Shown here in pieces: positions 9,285 to 17,409 of a stretch of 64,000 bases of DNA. Made by a program: the position numbers and the translations under genes. The stretch lies in NCBI GenBank assembly GCA_019420305.1, contig JAHZHL010000020.1:62001-126000 (forward strand), in the 5' to 3' direction. Every line of letters begins with the position of its first letter. Position 1 is the first letter of the stretch. The notes below the pieces were generated by a model that worked only from the letters and a program-made list of their open reading frames with translations, had not been told where the DNA came from and did not search any database. Origin of the DNA: Bacillota bacterium. GTDB taxonomy: Bacteria; Bacillota; Clostridia; Peptostreptococcales; Anaerovoracaceae.

Positions 9285-10994
9285 ATGAAAAAAATGATCC
9301 CTCCTGTAGGTTACGAGGATTTAAAAGAAATTATTGAAAAGGGTCTTTATTATGTGGACAAAAGCCTGATGATCCGGGAGTTGTTGGACAGCGCGGGGAA
9401 GGTGACGCTGCTGACCCGTCCCCGTCGGTTTGGTAAAACCCTGAATTTAAGTATGATCCGCCGTTTTTTTGAGGATGAACGCAATATACATGGTGAGAGA
9501 ATCGACAACCGCCAGGTTTTCAAAAACCTGGCGATTTCCCGTTGCGGGGAATCCTATCAGAAGCATCAGCAGCAATATCCTGTAATTTCACTGTCGCTGA
9601 AATCTGCCAAACAGAAAAAATTTGAAGACGCCTATGCCATGCTGAAAAAACAGATCTCCGAAGAGTTTCGGAGACATTCCTATGTGTTAGACGGAAATCG
9701 CATTTCAAAAGAGGAAAAAGACAGTTACCGGCGGATTATGGAACGAACCTGCGGAAACGAAGAATATCTTGACGCGCTGCACTTCCTGTGCAAGTGTTTG
9801 AACACCTGGCACGGAAAAAAGGCGATTATCCTTATTGATGAATACGACGTACCTCTGGAAAATGCCTATATGGAAGGATTTTATGAAGAAATGGTCGCTT
9901 TTTTGCGATCCATTTTTGAATCAGCGCTGAAGACGAATAACTTCCTGGAATTCGCAGTCATCACCGGTTGTCTGCGGATCAGCAGGGAAAGCATTTTTAC
10001 CGGACTGAATAATCTGGAAATCCACTCCGTTCTCAGCCATCGGTACGACTCCTGTTTCGGTTTTACAGAAGACGAGGTGAAAGCCATGCTGCATTCCTGT
10101 GGTCTATCGGAAAAATATCCGGAACTGAAAGCATGGTACGACGGCTACTGCTTCGGATCGCGGGAAATCTATAATCCGTGGAGTATTGTCAATTATGTAA
10201 AAAACGCAGAAGCAGATTCAAGGGCTTTTCCGCGCCCGTACTGGTCAAATACATCCTCAAATGATATTATCCGGCAGATGATTGAAAACGCGGATGAAGA
10301 GACCAGAAGTGAGATTGAACGCCTTATGGAAGGAGATACGGTTGAAAAACCGATCCATGAAGAGATTACTTATGATGAGATACACAGTTCGAGGGATAAC
10401 CTCTGGAATTTTTTGTTTTTTACCGGCTATCTGAAATCCTGCGGACAAAGACAGGATGACAGCGGCCTTTATCTTCAAATGGCAATTCCAAACAATGAAG
10501 TCAGGGGAATTTACAGGCAGAGTATCTTGAAATGGTTTGAGCATAAAGTTGCGGATCTGGATCGGGGCGTCCTGATAAAAGCCCTGGAGAACGGAGACTG
10601 TGAAACCGCGGGGAAATTTCTCTCAGAACAACTTATGGATACCATCAGTTATTTTGATTACGCGGAAAACTATTATCATGGATTTCTGGCCGGTCTTCTG
10701 AAAGGAGCAGGAAACTATCAGGTTCAGTCTGACAGGGAAAGCGGGAGCGGACGGCCGGATCTTCTCTTGAAAGAAAAAAAGTTTATGGGGAAAGCGATGG
10801 TACTGGAAGTGAAAATCGCCCAACGATTTGATGAGATGGAAGCCAGGTGCGAAGAAGCTCTCACCCAGATTAAAGAAAACCATTACGCAGAGCCGTTGCT
10901 TGCGGATGGATATCGTCCGGTTTTGTCTTATGGAATCTGCTTTTTCAAGAAAGGATGTATCGTAAAAAAGGGTGAGGCCATTACCCGGGTATAA
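9285..10994 (+). CDS. AAA-ATPase-like protein with C-terminal PD-(D/E)XK nuclease-like domain (AAA-ATPase_like/DUF1703)
   Basis: A 569-residue two-domain protein common as scattered, often multicopy, genes in gut anaerobes; no biological role is established. The N-terminal half has the family start PPVGYEDLKEIIEKG, an ATP-binding loop RPRRFGKT (residues 45-52) and a Walker B strand IILIDEYD (181-188). The C-terminal DUF1703 domain has Asp492, then Glu508-Val-Lys510 (GSGRPDLLL ... VLEVK), which fits a PD-(D/E)XK nuclease core with all acidic residues and the lysine present. RBS GAAAGGAACGG. It lies 39 bp after the CNNM gene on the same strand. Family assignment is solid; nuclease activity is inference. 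Confidence 0.85.
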   Translation: MKKMIPPVGYEDLKEIIEKGLYYVDKSLMIRELLDSAGKVTLLTRPRRFGKTLNLSMIRRFFEDERNIHGERIDNRQVFKNLAISRCGESYQKHQQQYPVISLSLKSAKQKKFEDAYAMLKKQISEEFRRHSYVLDGNRISKEEKDSYRRIMERTCGNEEYLDALHFLCKCLNTWHGKKAIILIDEYDVPLENAYMEGFYEEMVAFLRSIFESALKTNNFLEFAVITGCLRISRESIFTGLNNLEIHSVLSHRYDSCFGFTEDEVKAMLHSCGLSEKYPELKAWYDGYCFGSREIYNPWSIVNYVKNAEADSRAFPRPYWSNTSSNDIIRQMIENADEETRSEIERLMEGDTVEKPIHEEITYDEIHSSRDNLWNFLFFTGYLKSCGQRQDDSGLYLQMAIPNNEVRGIYRQSILKWFEHKVADLDRGVLIKALENGDCETAGKFLSEQLMDTISYFDYAENYYHGFLAGLLKGAGNYQVQSDRESGSGRPDLLLKEKKFMGKAMVLEVKIAQRFDEMEARCEEALTQIKENHYAEPLLADGYRPVLSYGICFFKKGCIVKKGEAITRV

Positions 10995-11043
10995 ACCGTT
11001 TCGATATCTGGCATGATTGTGAAAGGGAGCAATAGGAGTAATA

Positions 11044-11274
11044 ATGGAAGGAATTTTATCTGGTTTTTTGTTTTTCTCAATGTTGTGCATGCCTATTATT
11101 TGCGCAGGACTTTGCGTTTATTTTCTATGCCGCTTTATAAGTATACGCAAGGCTGCCGGAGAAAGCCGACAGGCGCGGCGGGCTGCGGTTATATTCGGAG
11201 TTCTGACGCTCGTATTTGCCGGCGCGATTGTCTTTATCGTGATTTACTTTTATACGGCGATCGCGTATATGTAG
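11044..11274 (+). CDS. Small two-helix membrane protein
   Basis: Unrecognised 76-residue protein with two hydrophobic helices: about residues 5-32 (Cys-containing, GLCVYFLCR) and 49-73 (FGVLTLVFAGAIVFIVIYFY), separated by a short basic loop (SIRKAAGESRQARR). A strong AGGAGTAATA ribosome site precedes the ATG. It is the first gene of a three-gene set with the next tiny membrane protein and a PstS-like protein. Confidence 0.65.
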   Translation: MEGILSGFLFFSMLCMPIICAGLCVYFLCRFISIRKAAGESRQARRAAVIFGVLTLVFAGAIVFIVIYFYTAIAYM

Positions 11275-11290
11275 TGGAAGGTGATCGGTT

Positions 11291-11431
11291 ATGAAAGAAA
11301 AAACATTCTGGAGGATTCTTGTTTTTGTTGTCGCTGCAGGTGTAATTGCAACAGTTTCCCTTACCTGCTATACGATTTATCTGCATAATCACTGTTCGAT
11401 TCTGGCTTACATTGCAAGTGAGGGGATGTGA
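11291..11431 (+). CDS. Very small single-helix membrane protein
   Basis: A 46-residue frame with one transmembrane helix (about residues 8-30, ILVFVVAAGVIATVSLTC) and a short tail ending YIASEGM. The start MKEKTFWR is typical of an inward-facing basic N-terminus. The ribosome site (GGAAGGTGATCGGTT) is good, it lies 16 bp after the previous small gene, and its end abuts the PstS-like gene. I recognise no family. Confidence 0.55.
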   Translation: MKEKTFWRILVFVVAAGVIATVSLTCYTIYLHNHCSILAYIASEGM

Positions 11432-11436
11432 GTGCC

Positions 11437-12441
11437 ATGAAACGAAAAACAACCCGGCAGTTATCGGTGATCCTTCTGGTTGCGATGAGTTTTGCGTTGT
11501 TTAATTTCAGTATTTATCATGTTTTTACAAAGCGATGCCTGAATTCCTATGGGGCCGATATGCAGGCGAAGTCGGTGGAACTGGATGAATATCTTCCCTT
11601 TGAAAGGGACTCCAAGGTCGTGAAAGTGAACGCTTTGTTAGAATTATTCGGAGAACTTCCGGTTATAGACGGGGCTGCCGCCTTATATCCGGTTATGTCT
11701 GGCATTGTGCAGGCAGCATATCCTACCGCAAGCGTTTCCTTTGACGGTACAGACTTTACAGAAACAAGCCGTCTGCAAATGAACAATACACGCGGCGCGT
11801 ATAAAAACATTGTTGATGGAAAAGCAGATCTTATTTTATGCGCCTCTCCTTCCACGGAGCAGCTGACCTATGCGCAGAAAAAAGGCGTGGAACTGGAATT
11901 TGTGCCGATTGGAAAAGATGCTTTTGTCTTCGTTGTCAGCAGGGAAAATCCGATTGAGAGCCTGACCGCGGAACAGATTCGCGGCATCTACACAGGAACA
12001 TACACACGCTGGTCTGAGGTTGGGGGAGATAACGAGCGGATCGCCTCCCTGACACGAAACGAAGGAAGTGGAAGCCAGACCGCTATGCTCCGCTTTATGG
12101 GAAAGAAAAAAATAAAGAAATATAGAAATACCTTTCTCGGACATGCGATTGGATTTTCGTTTCGATACTATGTTTCAGATATTGTAAAGGACGGAACACT
12201 GAAGCTGATCGCGGTAAAAGGTATCGCGCCGGATGCGGAGAATATCCGCAGTGGAACTTATCCGCTGGTGAGTGAATTTTTCGCTGTATACCGAAAAGGG
12301 GAACAGAATCCAAATGTACAGAAAATAGTAAGCTGGCTGCTGTCGGAAGAAGGACAGGATATGATAGAAAAGACAGGATATATCGGAGTGCGGGAAAAAG
12401 ACAAGCAAAAGGAATCCCGCGAAGAACGCGAAGAAGAGTAA
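11437..12441 (+). CDS. PstS-like periplasmic binding domain protein, membrane-anchored
   Basis: About 334 residues with a non-cleaved-looking N-terminal hydrophobic segment (SVILLVAMSFALFNFSIYHVF) and no lipobox, then a type 2 periplasmic-binding fold of the PstS (PBP_like_2) family. The ligand-loop regions are DGAAALYPV (instead of GSTS/GSGG-type) and RNEGSGSQTA, with typical family blocks LTAEQIRGIYTGTYTRWSEVGG and GYIGV near the end. The first anion-binding loop differs from authentic PstS, so the ligand may not be phosphate. No pstCAB genes adjoin it; instead it follows two tiny membrane proteins. A GTG at 11428 is an alternative start. A strong terminator follows. Confidence 0.82.
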   Translation: MKRKTTRQLSVILLVAMSFALFNFSIYHVFTKRCLNSYGADMQAKSVELDEYLPFERDSKVVKVNALLELFGELPVIDGAAALYPVMSGIVQAAYPTASVSFDGTDFTETSRLQMNNTRGAYKNIVDGKADLILCASPSTEQLTYAQKKGVELEFVPIGKDAFVFVVSRENPIESLTAEQIRGIYTGTYTRWSEVGGDNERIASLTRNEGSGSQTAMLRFMGKKKIKKYRNTFLGHAIGFSFRYYVSDIVKDGTLKLIAVKGIAPDAENIRSGTYPLVSEFFAVYRKGEQNPNVQKIVSWLLSEEGQDMIEKTGYIGVREKDKQKESREEREEE

Positions 12442-12452
12442 GGACGTCGCAG

Positions 12453-12503
12453 AGCCGCGGGGGATGAAATGAAAAATCATCCCCTGCGGCTTTGTTTTTT
12501 TTT
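12453..12503 (+). terminator. Rho-independent terminator after the PstS-like gene
   Basis: AGCCGCGGGGGATGA (12453-12467) pairs with TCATCCCCTGCGGCT (12477-12491) around a short A-rich loop, followed by TTGTTTTTTTTT. It is one of the strongest terminators in the window and separates the upstream genes from spoIIIA. Confidence 0.93.
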
Positions 12504-12628
12504 GCGAGACCCTCCGATGTCCTTTGAAAAAGCATAAAATCAGGAAACGCTGGCCCGGCAAAAAAAGCAGGCATAAAACCTTGTCCACGGAATAAGATGT
12601 ATAAACAAAAGGGAAAAGGGGTGTTTGA

Positions 12629-13519
12629 ATGAACAACTTAGAGCAGATTTTAAATAAACTTCCGGAACGGATAAGAATACCGATTCAGGAACTTCCCGAG
12701 CCGCTGCTTGCCGGCCTGGAAGAGATAAGGCTCAGGGCCTGCGGCGATGTGCGCGTAATTTCAAAGAACCAGGAAATTGTAGTAGCCCTTAAGAAAAACG
12801 CCATGGTCACCAGACAGGAGCTGGATACGATTTTAAATAATCTTCTGGATTATTCCTACTATGCCTATGAAGAAGAACTGGCAAAGGGATACATAACCAT
12901 CGAAGGCGGACACCGGGTCGGGATATGCGGCCGCGCGGTTCTGGACCACGGGAAAGTTACTCTGATTAAAGAAGTGTCCTCCCTTAACCTGCGGAGAAGC
13001 AGGGAGATCACCGGCGTGTCCGAGCGGATCCTTTCTCATGTGCTGGATAAGGAGGGAAGACTTCAGAATACCTTGATTGTATCACCCCCCAAATGCGGAA
13101 AAACGACACTGTTGCGAGATCTGATGAGAGCGCTCAGCTATCAGGGATTTAAAATCGGCCTCTGTGATGAACGATCGGAAATCGCGGGAACTTATATGGG
13201 GCAGCCATCTTTTGATATCGGGCCGAGAACGGACGTGCTGGACGGCTGTCCCAAAGCGGAAGGGATGATTATGCTGATCCGCGCCATGTCGCCGGACGCG
13301 GTTGTAACCGACGAAATCGGAAAAAAAGAGGACATTGACGCCATTGAAACCGCCCTTTGCGCCGGTGTGGCAATCCTTACAACCATTCATGGCAGAGACT
13401 ACGATGACGTGCTGTCTTCCAATCTTGGGCCGATTGTAAAGCGGGGCGTTTTTTCCAGGATTCTTTTCCTGACAAACGATCCCCGAACCGGAACCATCCG
13501 CGAGGTCCTCCATGTTTAA
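12629..13519 (+). CDS. spoIIIAA: Stage III sporulation protein AA (secretion-type ATPase)
   Basis: Cytoplasmic AAA+ ATPase related to type II/IV secretion ATPases that energises the SpoIIIA-SpoIIQ channel in the mother cell. It has 296 residues, with Walker A PPKCGKTT (153-160; the first Gly of the usual motif is replaced) and a Walker B region AVVTDEIG. It overlaps spoIIIAB by 8 bp. First gene of the eight-gene spoIIIA operon. It is expected to be sigma-E dependent, but I could not find a convincing sigma-E promoter upstream. Confidence 0.97.
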   Translation: MNNLEQILNKLPERIRIPIQELPEPLLAGLEEIRLRACGDVRVISKNQEIVVALKKNAMVTRQELDTILNNLLDYSYYAYEEELAKGYITIEGGHRVGICGRAVLDHGKVTLIKEVSSLNLRRSREITGVSERILSHVLDKEGRLQNTLIVSPPKCGKTTLLRDLMRALSYQGFKIGLCDERSEIAGTYMGQPSFDIGPRTDVLDGCPKAEGMIMLIRAMSPDAVVTDEIGKKEDIDAIETALCAGVAILTTIHGRDYDDVLSSNLGPIVKRGVFSRILFLTNDPRTGTIREVLHV

Positions 13520-14024
13520 AGGTTTTTTGTGTCTGATTATCATCTTCTCCTGCGGGGGACTTGGAATTCTGAAATCCCAGGTTTATAGTCAGCGACTGGA
13601 AGAACTCAGGGATTTAAAAGAGATGATCCGTATTCTGCAGACGGAAATGAGCTATCTGAAGGATCCGCTCCCCGCGGTATTCGCAAGGGTCGGTTCCTAC
13701 AAAGACAACCGGGCGATGGATCTTTTATGGGAATGCAGCCGGCTTATGAAAGAAAATCTGAATCTGAAACAATGCTGGGACCAGGCTCTGGAACGCGCCT
13801 ACAGCGGCAGCTGCCTGCGGGAGGAAGACCGGATTGTCATCTCGGATCTGGGGCTGCAGCTGGGGAAAAGCGATCTGCGAGGGCAGGCGTCGATGTTTTC
13901 CCTTGCCGAAACCAGACTGGAGACACAGATTGAAGCCGCGGCAAAAGACAAGGAAACCAAAGGGAAAATGTACAGAGGGATCGGATTTTCCATCGGCGTT
14001 GTTATTGCCATTATCTTAATTTAG
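13512..14024 (+). CDS. spoIIIAB: Stage III sporulation protein AB
   Basis: A 170-residue protein similar to GspF-type platform domains, normal for the family. It has an N-terminal hydrophobic segment (LCLIIIFSCGGLGIL), a helical body (LRDLKEMIRILQTEMSYLKDPL), the conserved ISDLGLQLGKSDLRGQ stretch, and a C-terminal transmembrane helix (GIGFSIGVVIAIILI). It lies second in the spoIIIA operon. Confidence 0.95.
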   Translation: MFKGFLCLIIIFSCGGLGILKSQVYSQRLEELRDLKEMIRILQTEMSYLKDPLPAVFARVGSYKDNRAMDLLWECSRLMKENLNLKQCWDQALERAYSGSCLREEDRIVISDLGLQLGKSDLRGQASMFSLAETRLETQIEAAAKDKETKGKMYRGIGFSIGVVIAIILI

Positions 14025-14037
14025 GAGAGTAAAAGCC

Positions 14038-14238
14038 ATGGGTATGGATATTGATATTATTTTTAAAATCGCGGCGATTGGAATCGCGATCGCGGTGCTC
14101 AACCAGATTCTGCTGCGGGCAGGCAGGGAAGAGCAGGCTATGATGACGACCCTGGCGGGCATCGTCATTGTGCTCTTCCTGGTCGTGCAGATGATCAGTG
14201 AATTCTTCGATACAGTCCGGACACTTTTTCAGTTTTAG
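14038..14238 (+). CDS. spoIIIAC: Stage III sporulation protein AC
   Basis: A 66-residue, two-helix membrane protein, normal for the family. The first helix carries IAAIGIAIAVLNQIL and the second IVIVLFLVVQMI, with the conserved REEQAMMTTLAG connector. RBS AGGAGAG. A paralogous partner, SpoIIIAD, follows. Confidence 0.95.
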   Translation: MGMDIDIIFKIAAIGIAIAVLNQILLRAGREEQAMMTTLAGIVIVLFLVVQMISEFFDTVRTLFQF

Positions 14239-14250
14239 GAGGGACAGCCT

Positions 14251-14634
14251 GTGGAAATTATGAAAATCGCTGCCATAGCCATAGGCGGAGTCATCATGGC
14301 CTCCATTGTAAAACATTTTAAGCCCGAATTGTCTCTTTATGTCGCCTTAGCCACTGTGATGGTGATTTTCCTTATGGCGCTGGACAAACTGACTGCGGTC
14401 TTTCAGTTCCTGGAGAACGTTTACGGGCAGATGACCTACGGAAAAGATTTTTTCCCGATCATCGTAAAAGTCTTGGTAGTCGCGTACCTGGCGGATTTTA
14501 CCTCGCAGCTGTGCAAGGACGCGGGAGAAGGGGCCATCGGAAGCAAAGTGGAACTGGCAGGAAAAATTATTATCTTCTACTTGTCCATGCCGATTCTATT
14601 CGCGATCCTGGAACTGATCAATTCTATCCTGTAA
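14251..14634 (+). CDS. spoIIIAD: Stage III sporulation protein AD
   Basis: A 127-residue multi-helix membrane protein with the family motifs HFKPELSLYVALA and FTSQLCKDAGEGAIGSKVELAGK. GTG at 14251 is favoured because AGGAGGG lies 7 bp upstream; ATG 14260 is the alternative. Part of the spoIIIA operon. Confidence 0.95.
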   Translation: MEIMKIAAIAIGGVIMASIVKHFKPELSLYVALATVMVIFLMALDKLTAVFQFLENVYGQMTYGKDFFPIIVKVLVVAYLADFTSQLCKDAGEGAIGSKVELAGKIIIFYLSMPILFAILELINSIL

Positions 14635-14647
14635 AGGAGGCGCCCTG

Positions 14648-15742
14648 ATGGATTACGATTCGATCATAAAAGAACAAATGGAAGAACTGGATCTGGCGGA
14701 GCTGGAACAGATTATGGAAGACGCGGCGCAGCAGAGCAATGGGATTTTTTCCGCTGTCTCAACCGATGAGATTGTCCAGAGTTTTATTGACGGAAAGCCT
14801 CTGTTTGACTCGGAAGTTCTTATACAAAACCTTTTAGACGTGTTTCTTTATGAAGTAAAAGCCGGACTGATTCTGGGAGTGGAAATCATCAGCCTGTGTA
14901 TTGTCATCGGTCTTCTAAAAAACTTCTCGAGTTCGTTTGGGGACAAACCGGTTTCCACTCTGGGTACCGTAGTCTGCAGCTGTCTTGTCATTACACTGTG
15001 CCTGAAAAATTTTATGGTAACCTACGAGTCCTGCCTGGCGACTCTGGAAATTATGACAAAGACCATGCAGATTCTGCTGCCGATTCTGATTCCGCTGATT
15101 ATCAGCATGGGCGGATTTTCCTCAGGAGGAATTCTGAATCCGGTCATATTAGGCGCCATTACTGCGTTTAATACGGCCCTGCAGAAGTTCATCCTGCCTC
15201 TGGTGTTTTTATCCAGCATCTTCATTCTGATTAACAGCCTTACAGAAAAGGACTATGTCAGCCGTCTGGCAGTATTTTTACGGAAAGCGGCAGTCTTTTT
15301 TACCGGGCTTGCCGTAACGATTTTCGCGGGGCTGACGGCCATCCAGGGTTTGGTGACAAAGACGGCGGACGGCCTTTTAGTCAATACCGCAAGGTACTCG
15401 GTGGATAATTTCGTGCCCATTGTGGGAGGCTTTGCCGCCGATTCCATCGATATGGTACTGAGCTGCGTAGCAGTGATTAAAAACGGAATTGGGGTTTTAG
15501 GAATCATTATTATTTTGTGCCTCTTAACAGCGCCGGTTCTGAAAATCCTCGCCATAGCGGTAATCTACAAGCTGACTGCCATACTGGCGGCGCCTATTGC
15601 CACCAAACAGATCGCGGACAGTCTGAATGAAATGGGCAGCGCGGTCATTACAATGGCCGTCGTTTTAGGGCTGTGCGCGCTGATGTTTCTGATCTTTCTC
15701 ACAATTATCATCAGCATTGGGGGAGGAACGTTATGGAAGTAA
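14648..15742 (+). CDS. spoIIIAE: Stage III sporulation protein AE
   Basis: Polytopic membrane protein of 364 residues with an N-terminal extracytoplasmic acidic helix, then about eight hydrophobic segments. It is proposed to form the central membrane part of the SpoIIIA channel. Family blocks seen: LQILLPILIPLIISMGG, GGILNPVILGAITAFN, and DNFVPIVGGFAADSID. It overlaps spoIIIAF by 10 bp. Length is normal for the family. Confidence 0.96.
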   Translation: MDYDSIIKEQMEELDLAELEQIMEDAAQQSNGIFSAVSTDEIVQSFIDGKPLFDSEVLIQNLLDVFLYEVKAGLILGVEIISLCIVIGLLKNFSSSFGDKPVSTLGTVVCSCLVITLCLKNFMVTYESCLATLEIMTKTMQILLPILIPLIISMGGFSSGGILNPVILGAITAFNTALQKFILPLVFLSSIFILINSLTEKDYVSRLAVFLRKAAVFFTGLAVTIFAGLTAIQGLVTKTADGLLVNTARYSVDNFVPIVGGFAADSIDMVLSCVAVIKNGIGVLGIIIILCLLTAPVLKILAIAVIYKLTAILAAPIATKQIADSLNEMGSAVITMAVVLGLCALMFLIFLTIIISIGGGTLWK

Positions 15743-15897
15743 TGAAAGAATGGGTCAAGAATATCTTCATTCTCATTCTGGCGCTGACTTTTATCGAAAT
15801 GCTGCTCCCCACTTCCAGAATGGAAAAATATATTAAATTTATTTTTTCTCTGGTAATCATGGCGACAATCCTGTCCCCGCTGCTTATTTTGCTGTAA
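15733..15897 (+). CDS. spoIIIAF: Stage III sporulation protein AF, truncated to its membrane anchor
   Basis: Only 54 residues: the start MEVMKEWVKNIFILILALTF, the conserved EMLLPTSRMEKYIKFIFSLV block and the second helix ending LSPLLILL, then a stop. B. subtilis SpoIIIAF is about 206 residues and carries a soluble ring-building-type domain after these two helices; here that whole domain is absent. The 42 bp before spoIIIAG cannot hold it in any frame, so this is not a simple frameshift. ATG 15733 is chosen because GGGGGAGGAACGTT precedes it. The conserved anchor argues that the short protein is still used. Confidence 0.87.
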   Translation: MEVMKEWVKNIFILILALTFIEMLLPTSRMEKYIKFIFSLVIMATILSPLLILL

Positions 15898-15939
15898 TAA
15901 GCGGGGGCCTTGAAAATATATATAGTAAGGAGAAAGCCA

Positions 15940-16338
15940 ATGTTTGAAAAACTGAAAAAAGATCCGAAAATGAAGGATCTGGCAATTAAGATCATTGCCG
16001 TTTTAATCATTCTGTCCGTAGCTCTGCTGTCTTTCGATGTGTTTACTCAAAGTAAAGATGGACGAAAACAGATTCTGGATGAAGACGGCGGGACGGAAGA
16101 AGCGCTCTGTGCCATTCTTACAGATATGAAGGGCGTGGGAGATGTGGATGTCATGCTTCAGTACGGGGAAGACGATCAGATATCGGGAGTAATTGTCACA
16201 GCAGAAGGCGCCGGCGATCCGGTTGTCCAGAACAATCTGGTAAATGCGGTACGGGCTGTTTTTAATATCCCCGTATCCAGTGTAATGGTCTTTGAAAAGG
16301 ATAATACCAATCAGGAAAATGGAGGGAACGAAAAATGA
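15940..16338 (+). CDS. spoIIIAG: Stage III sporulation protein AG, compact form
   Basis: A 132-residue bitopic protein (about 229 in B. subtilis). A transmembrane helix at about residues 16-37 is followed by a ring-building motif: EEALCAILTDMKGVGDVDVMLQY, then directly ISGVIVTAEGAGDPVVQNN and AVRAVFNIPVSSVMVFE. In B. subtilis a long beta-triangle insertion separates these two halves and forms the tall beta-barrel of the ring; only about five residues (GEDDQ) stand there here. ATG 15940 has RBS AAGGAG; it overlaps spoIIIAH by the ATGA sequence. Confidence 0.93.
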   Translation: MFEKLKKDPKMKDLAIKIIAVLIILSVALLSFDVFTQSKDGRKQILDEDGGTEEALCAILTDMKGVGDVDVMLQYGEDDQISGVIVTAEGAGDPVVQNNLVNAVRAVFNIPVSSVMVFEKDNTNQENGGNEK

Positions 16339-16988
16339 AAAAGCATACCTTTTGGGAGACAGTGAAACGGCATAAAAAGCTGGTAAGCGGCGTCTGCGTC
16401 TTTGCTCTATGCATAGGACTCCTGGCTGCCGCGGGCGGCGGTATCAAAGCGCCGGATTCGGCAACGAGCAGCGGGGACATTCCGGAACATGACGGCGATG
16501 TATTAGTGGACAGTATCAATGTGCAGGAAGAGACCGGAGCTTCCGGCGAGACAAAGGCATCGAAAGAAAACAGCGGGACGGAAAAGACAGAACAGGATTC
16601 GGAGCTGGTAACTTCCGATGATGTCAGCGACCTGAAAAATTCCGATACATATTTTGAAGAAATGCGCGCTACAATCAATATGGACCGCAACGAAGTGATT
16701 TCCATGCTGACGGACGCGGAAAATACAGCGGCAAACAGTACGGAAAAGGAAAACGCCAGCCAGCAGAAGCTGCAGCTTCTGGAATATATGGAACAGGAAC
16801 AGAATGTGGAAAACGCCATACGGACAAAAGGACTTCCCGAATGCCTTGTACTGATTACCGAAAGTAGCGTCAACGTGACGGTTGACAAACAGGATCTGAA
16901 CCAGAGCGATGTTGCCAAAATCTGTGACGTGGTCATGCGCCAGACAGGCAGAAAAGCGCCGGAAATCATCGTCCAAAGCAAGTTCTAA
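16335..16988 (+). CDS. spoIIIAH: Stage III sporulation protein AH
   Basis: Mother-cell bitopic protein that binds SpoIIQ across the intermembrane space. It has 217 residues: a basic start, a transmembrane helix at about 18-36 (LVSGVCVFALCIGLLAAAGG), an acidic low-complexity linker (about 40-105), then a YscJ/FliF-like ring-building domain (YFEEMRATINMDRNEVISML ... NVENAIRTKGLPECLVLI ... VNVTVDKQDLNQSDVAKI). Last gene of the operon; its length is normal, unlike AF and AG. Confidence 0.95.
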   Translation: MKKHTFWETVKRHKKLVSGVCVFALCIGLLAAAGGGIKAPDSATSSGDIPEHDGDVLVDSINVQEETGASGETKASKENSGTEKTEQDSELVTSDDVSDLKNSDTYFEEMRATINMDRNEVISMLTDAENTAANSTEKENASQQKLQLLEYMEQEQNVENAIRTKGLPECLVLITESSVNVTVDKQDLNQSDVAKICDVVMRQTGRKAPEIIVQSKF

Positions 16989-16993
16989 AACCG

Positions 16994-17022
16994 TTGTCAT
17001 TAAGGGGTAAATTTGGTATAAT
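16994..17022 (+). promoter_or_regulatory. Sigma-A-type promoter for asp23-nusB operon
   Basis: TTGTCA (16994-16999), a 17-bp spacer and TATAAT (17017-17022) lie 6 bp after the spoIIIAH stop. This gives the downstream housekeeping genes their own vegetative promoter, independent of the sporulation operon. Confidence 0.85.
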
Positions 17023-17041
17023 AAACCCTGAGGTGAAAGAA

Positions 17042-17407
17042 ATGAATGTGGCAAATGAGCAAAAGGCCGGAACCTTGAAAATTTCTGATGAAGTAATTGC
17101 TGTCTGCGCCGCGAACGCCACCCTGAAGACAGATGGGGTGGCGGAGCTCGCAGGCGGATTTACCAATACACTTTCCCGCAATCTTCTGGGGAAGGAACTC
17201 CTTTCCAAAGGAGTGAAGGTGTCACAGGGGGATGAGGGTGCTGCCATAGACATATTCGTAATTGTAGATTATCAGGTGAATATCCCGTCCGTCGCGTGGG
17301 AGATCCAGGAGCATGTAAAAAAGGAAGTGGAGTCCATGACCGAGCTTCCTGTTGCCGCTGTCAATATTCACGTGCAGGGCGTTCATTTACCTGAGGAGGA
17401 GACTTAA
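17042..17407 (+). CDS. Asp23/Gls24 family protein
   Basis: A 121-residue Asp23/Gls24 (DUF322, YqhY-type) protein. In Firmicutes the copy next to accBC and nusB (YqhY) influences acetyl-CoA carboxylase activity. Family blocks: GTLKISDEVIAVCAANATL, GVAELAGGF and VDYQVNIPSVAWEIQEHVK. The start at 17042 has AGGTGAAAGAA before it; the frame upstream contains the promoter, so earlier starts are excluded. No accBC is present here. Confidence 0.9.
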   Translation: MNVANEQKAGTLKISDEVIAVCAANATLKTDGVAELAGGFTNTLSRNLLGKELLSKGVKVSQGDEGAAIDIFVIVDYQVNIPSVAWEIQEHVKKEVESMTELPVAAVNIHVQGVHLPEEET

Positions 17408-17409
17408 AC

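Noticed and set aside
12541..12628. Sigma-E promoter for spoIIIAA
   Set aside because: GGCATAAAA is a possible -35, but no CATACAMT-like -10 lies 13-15 bp downstream.
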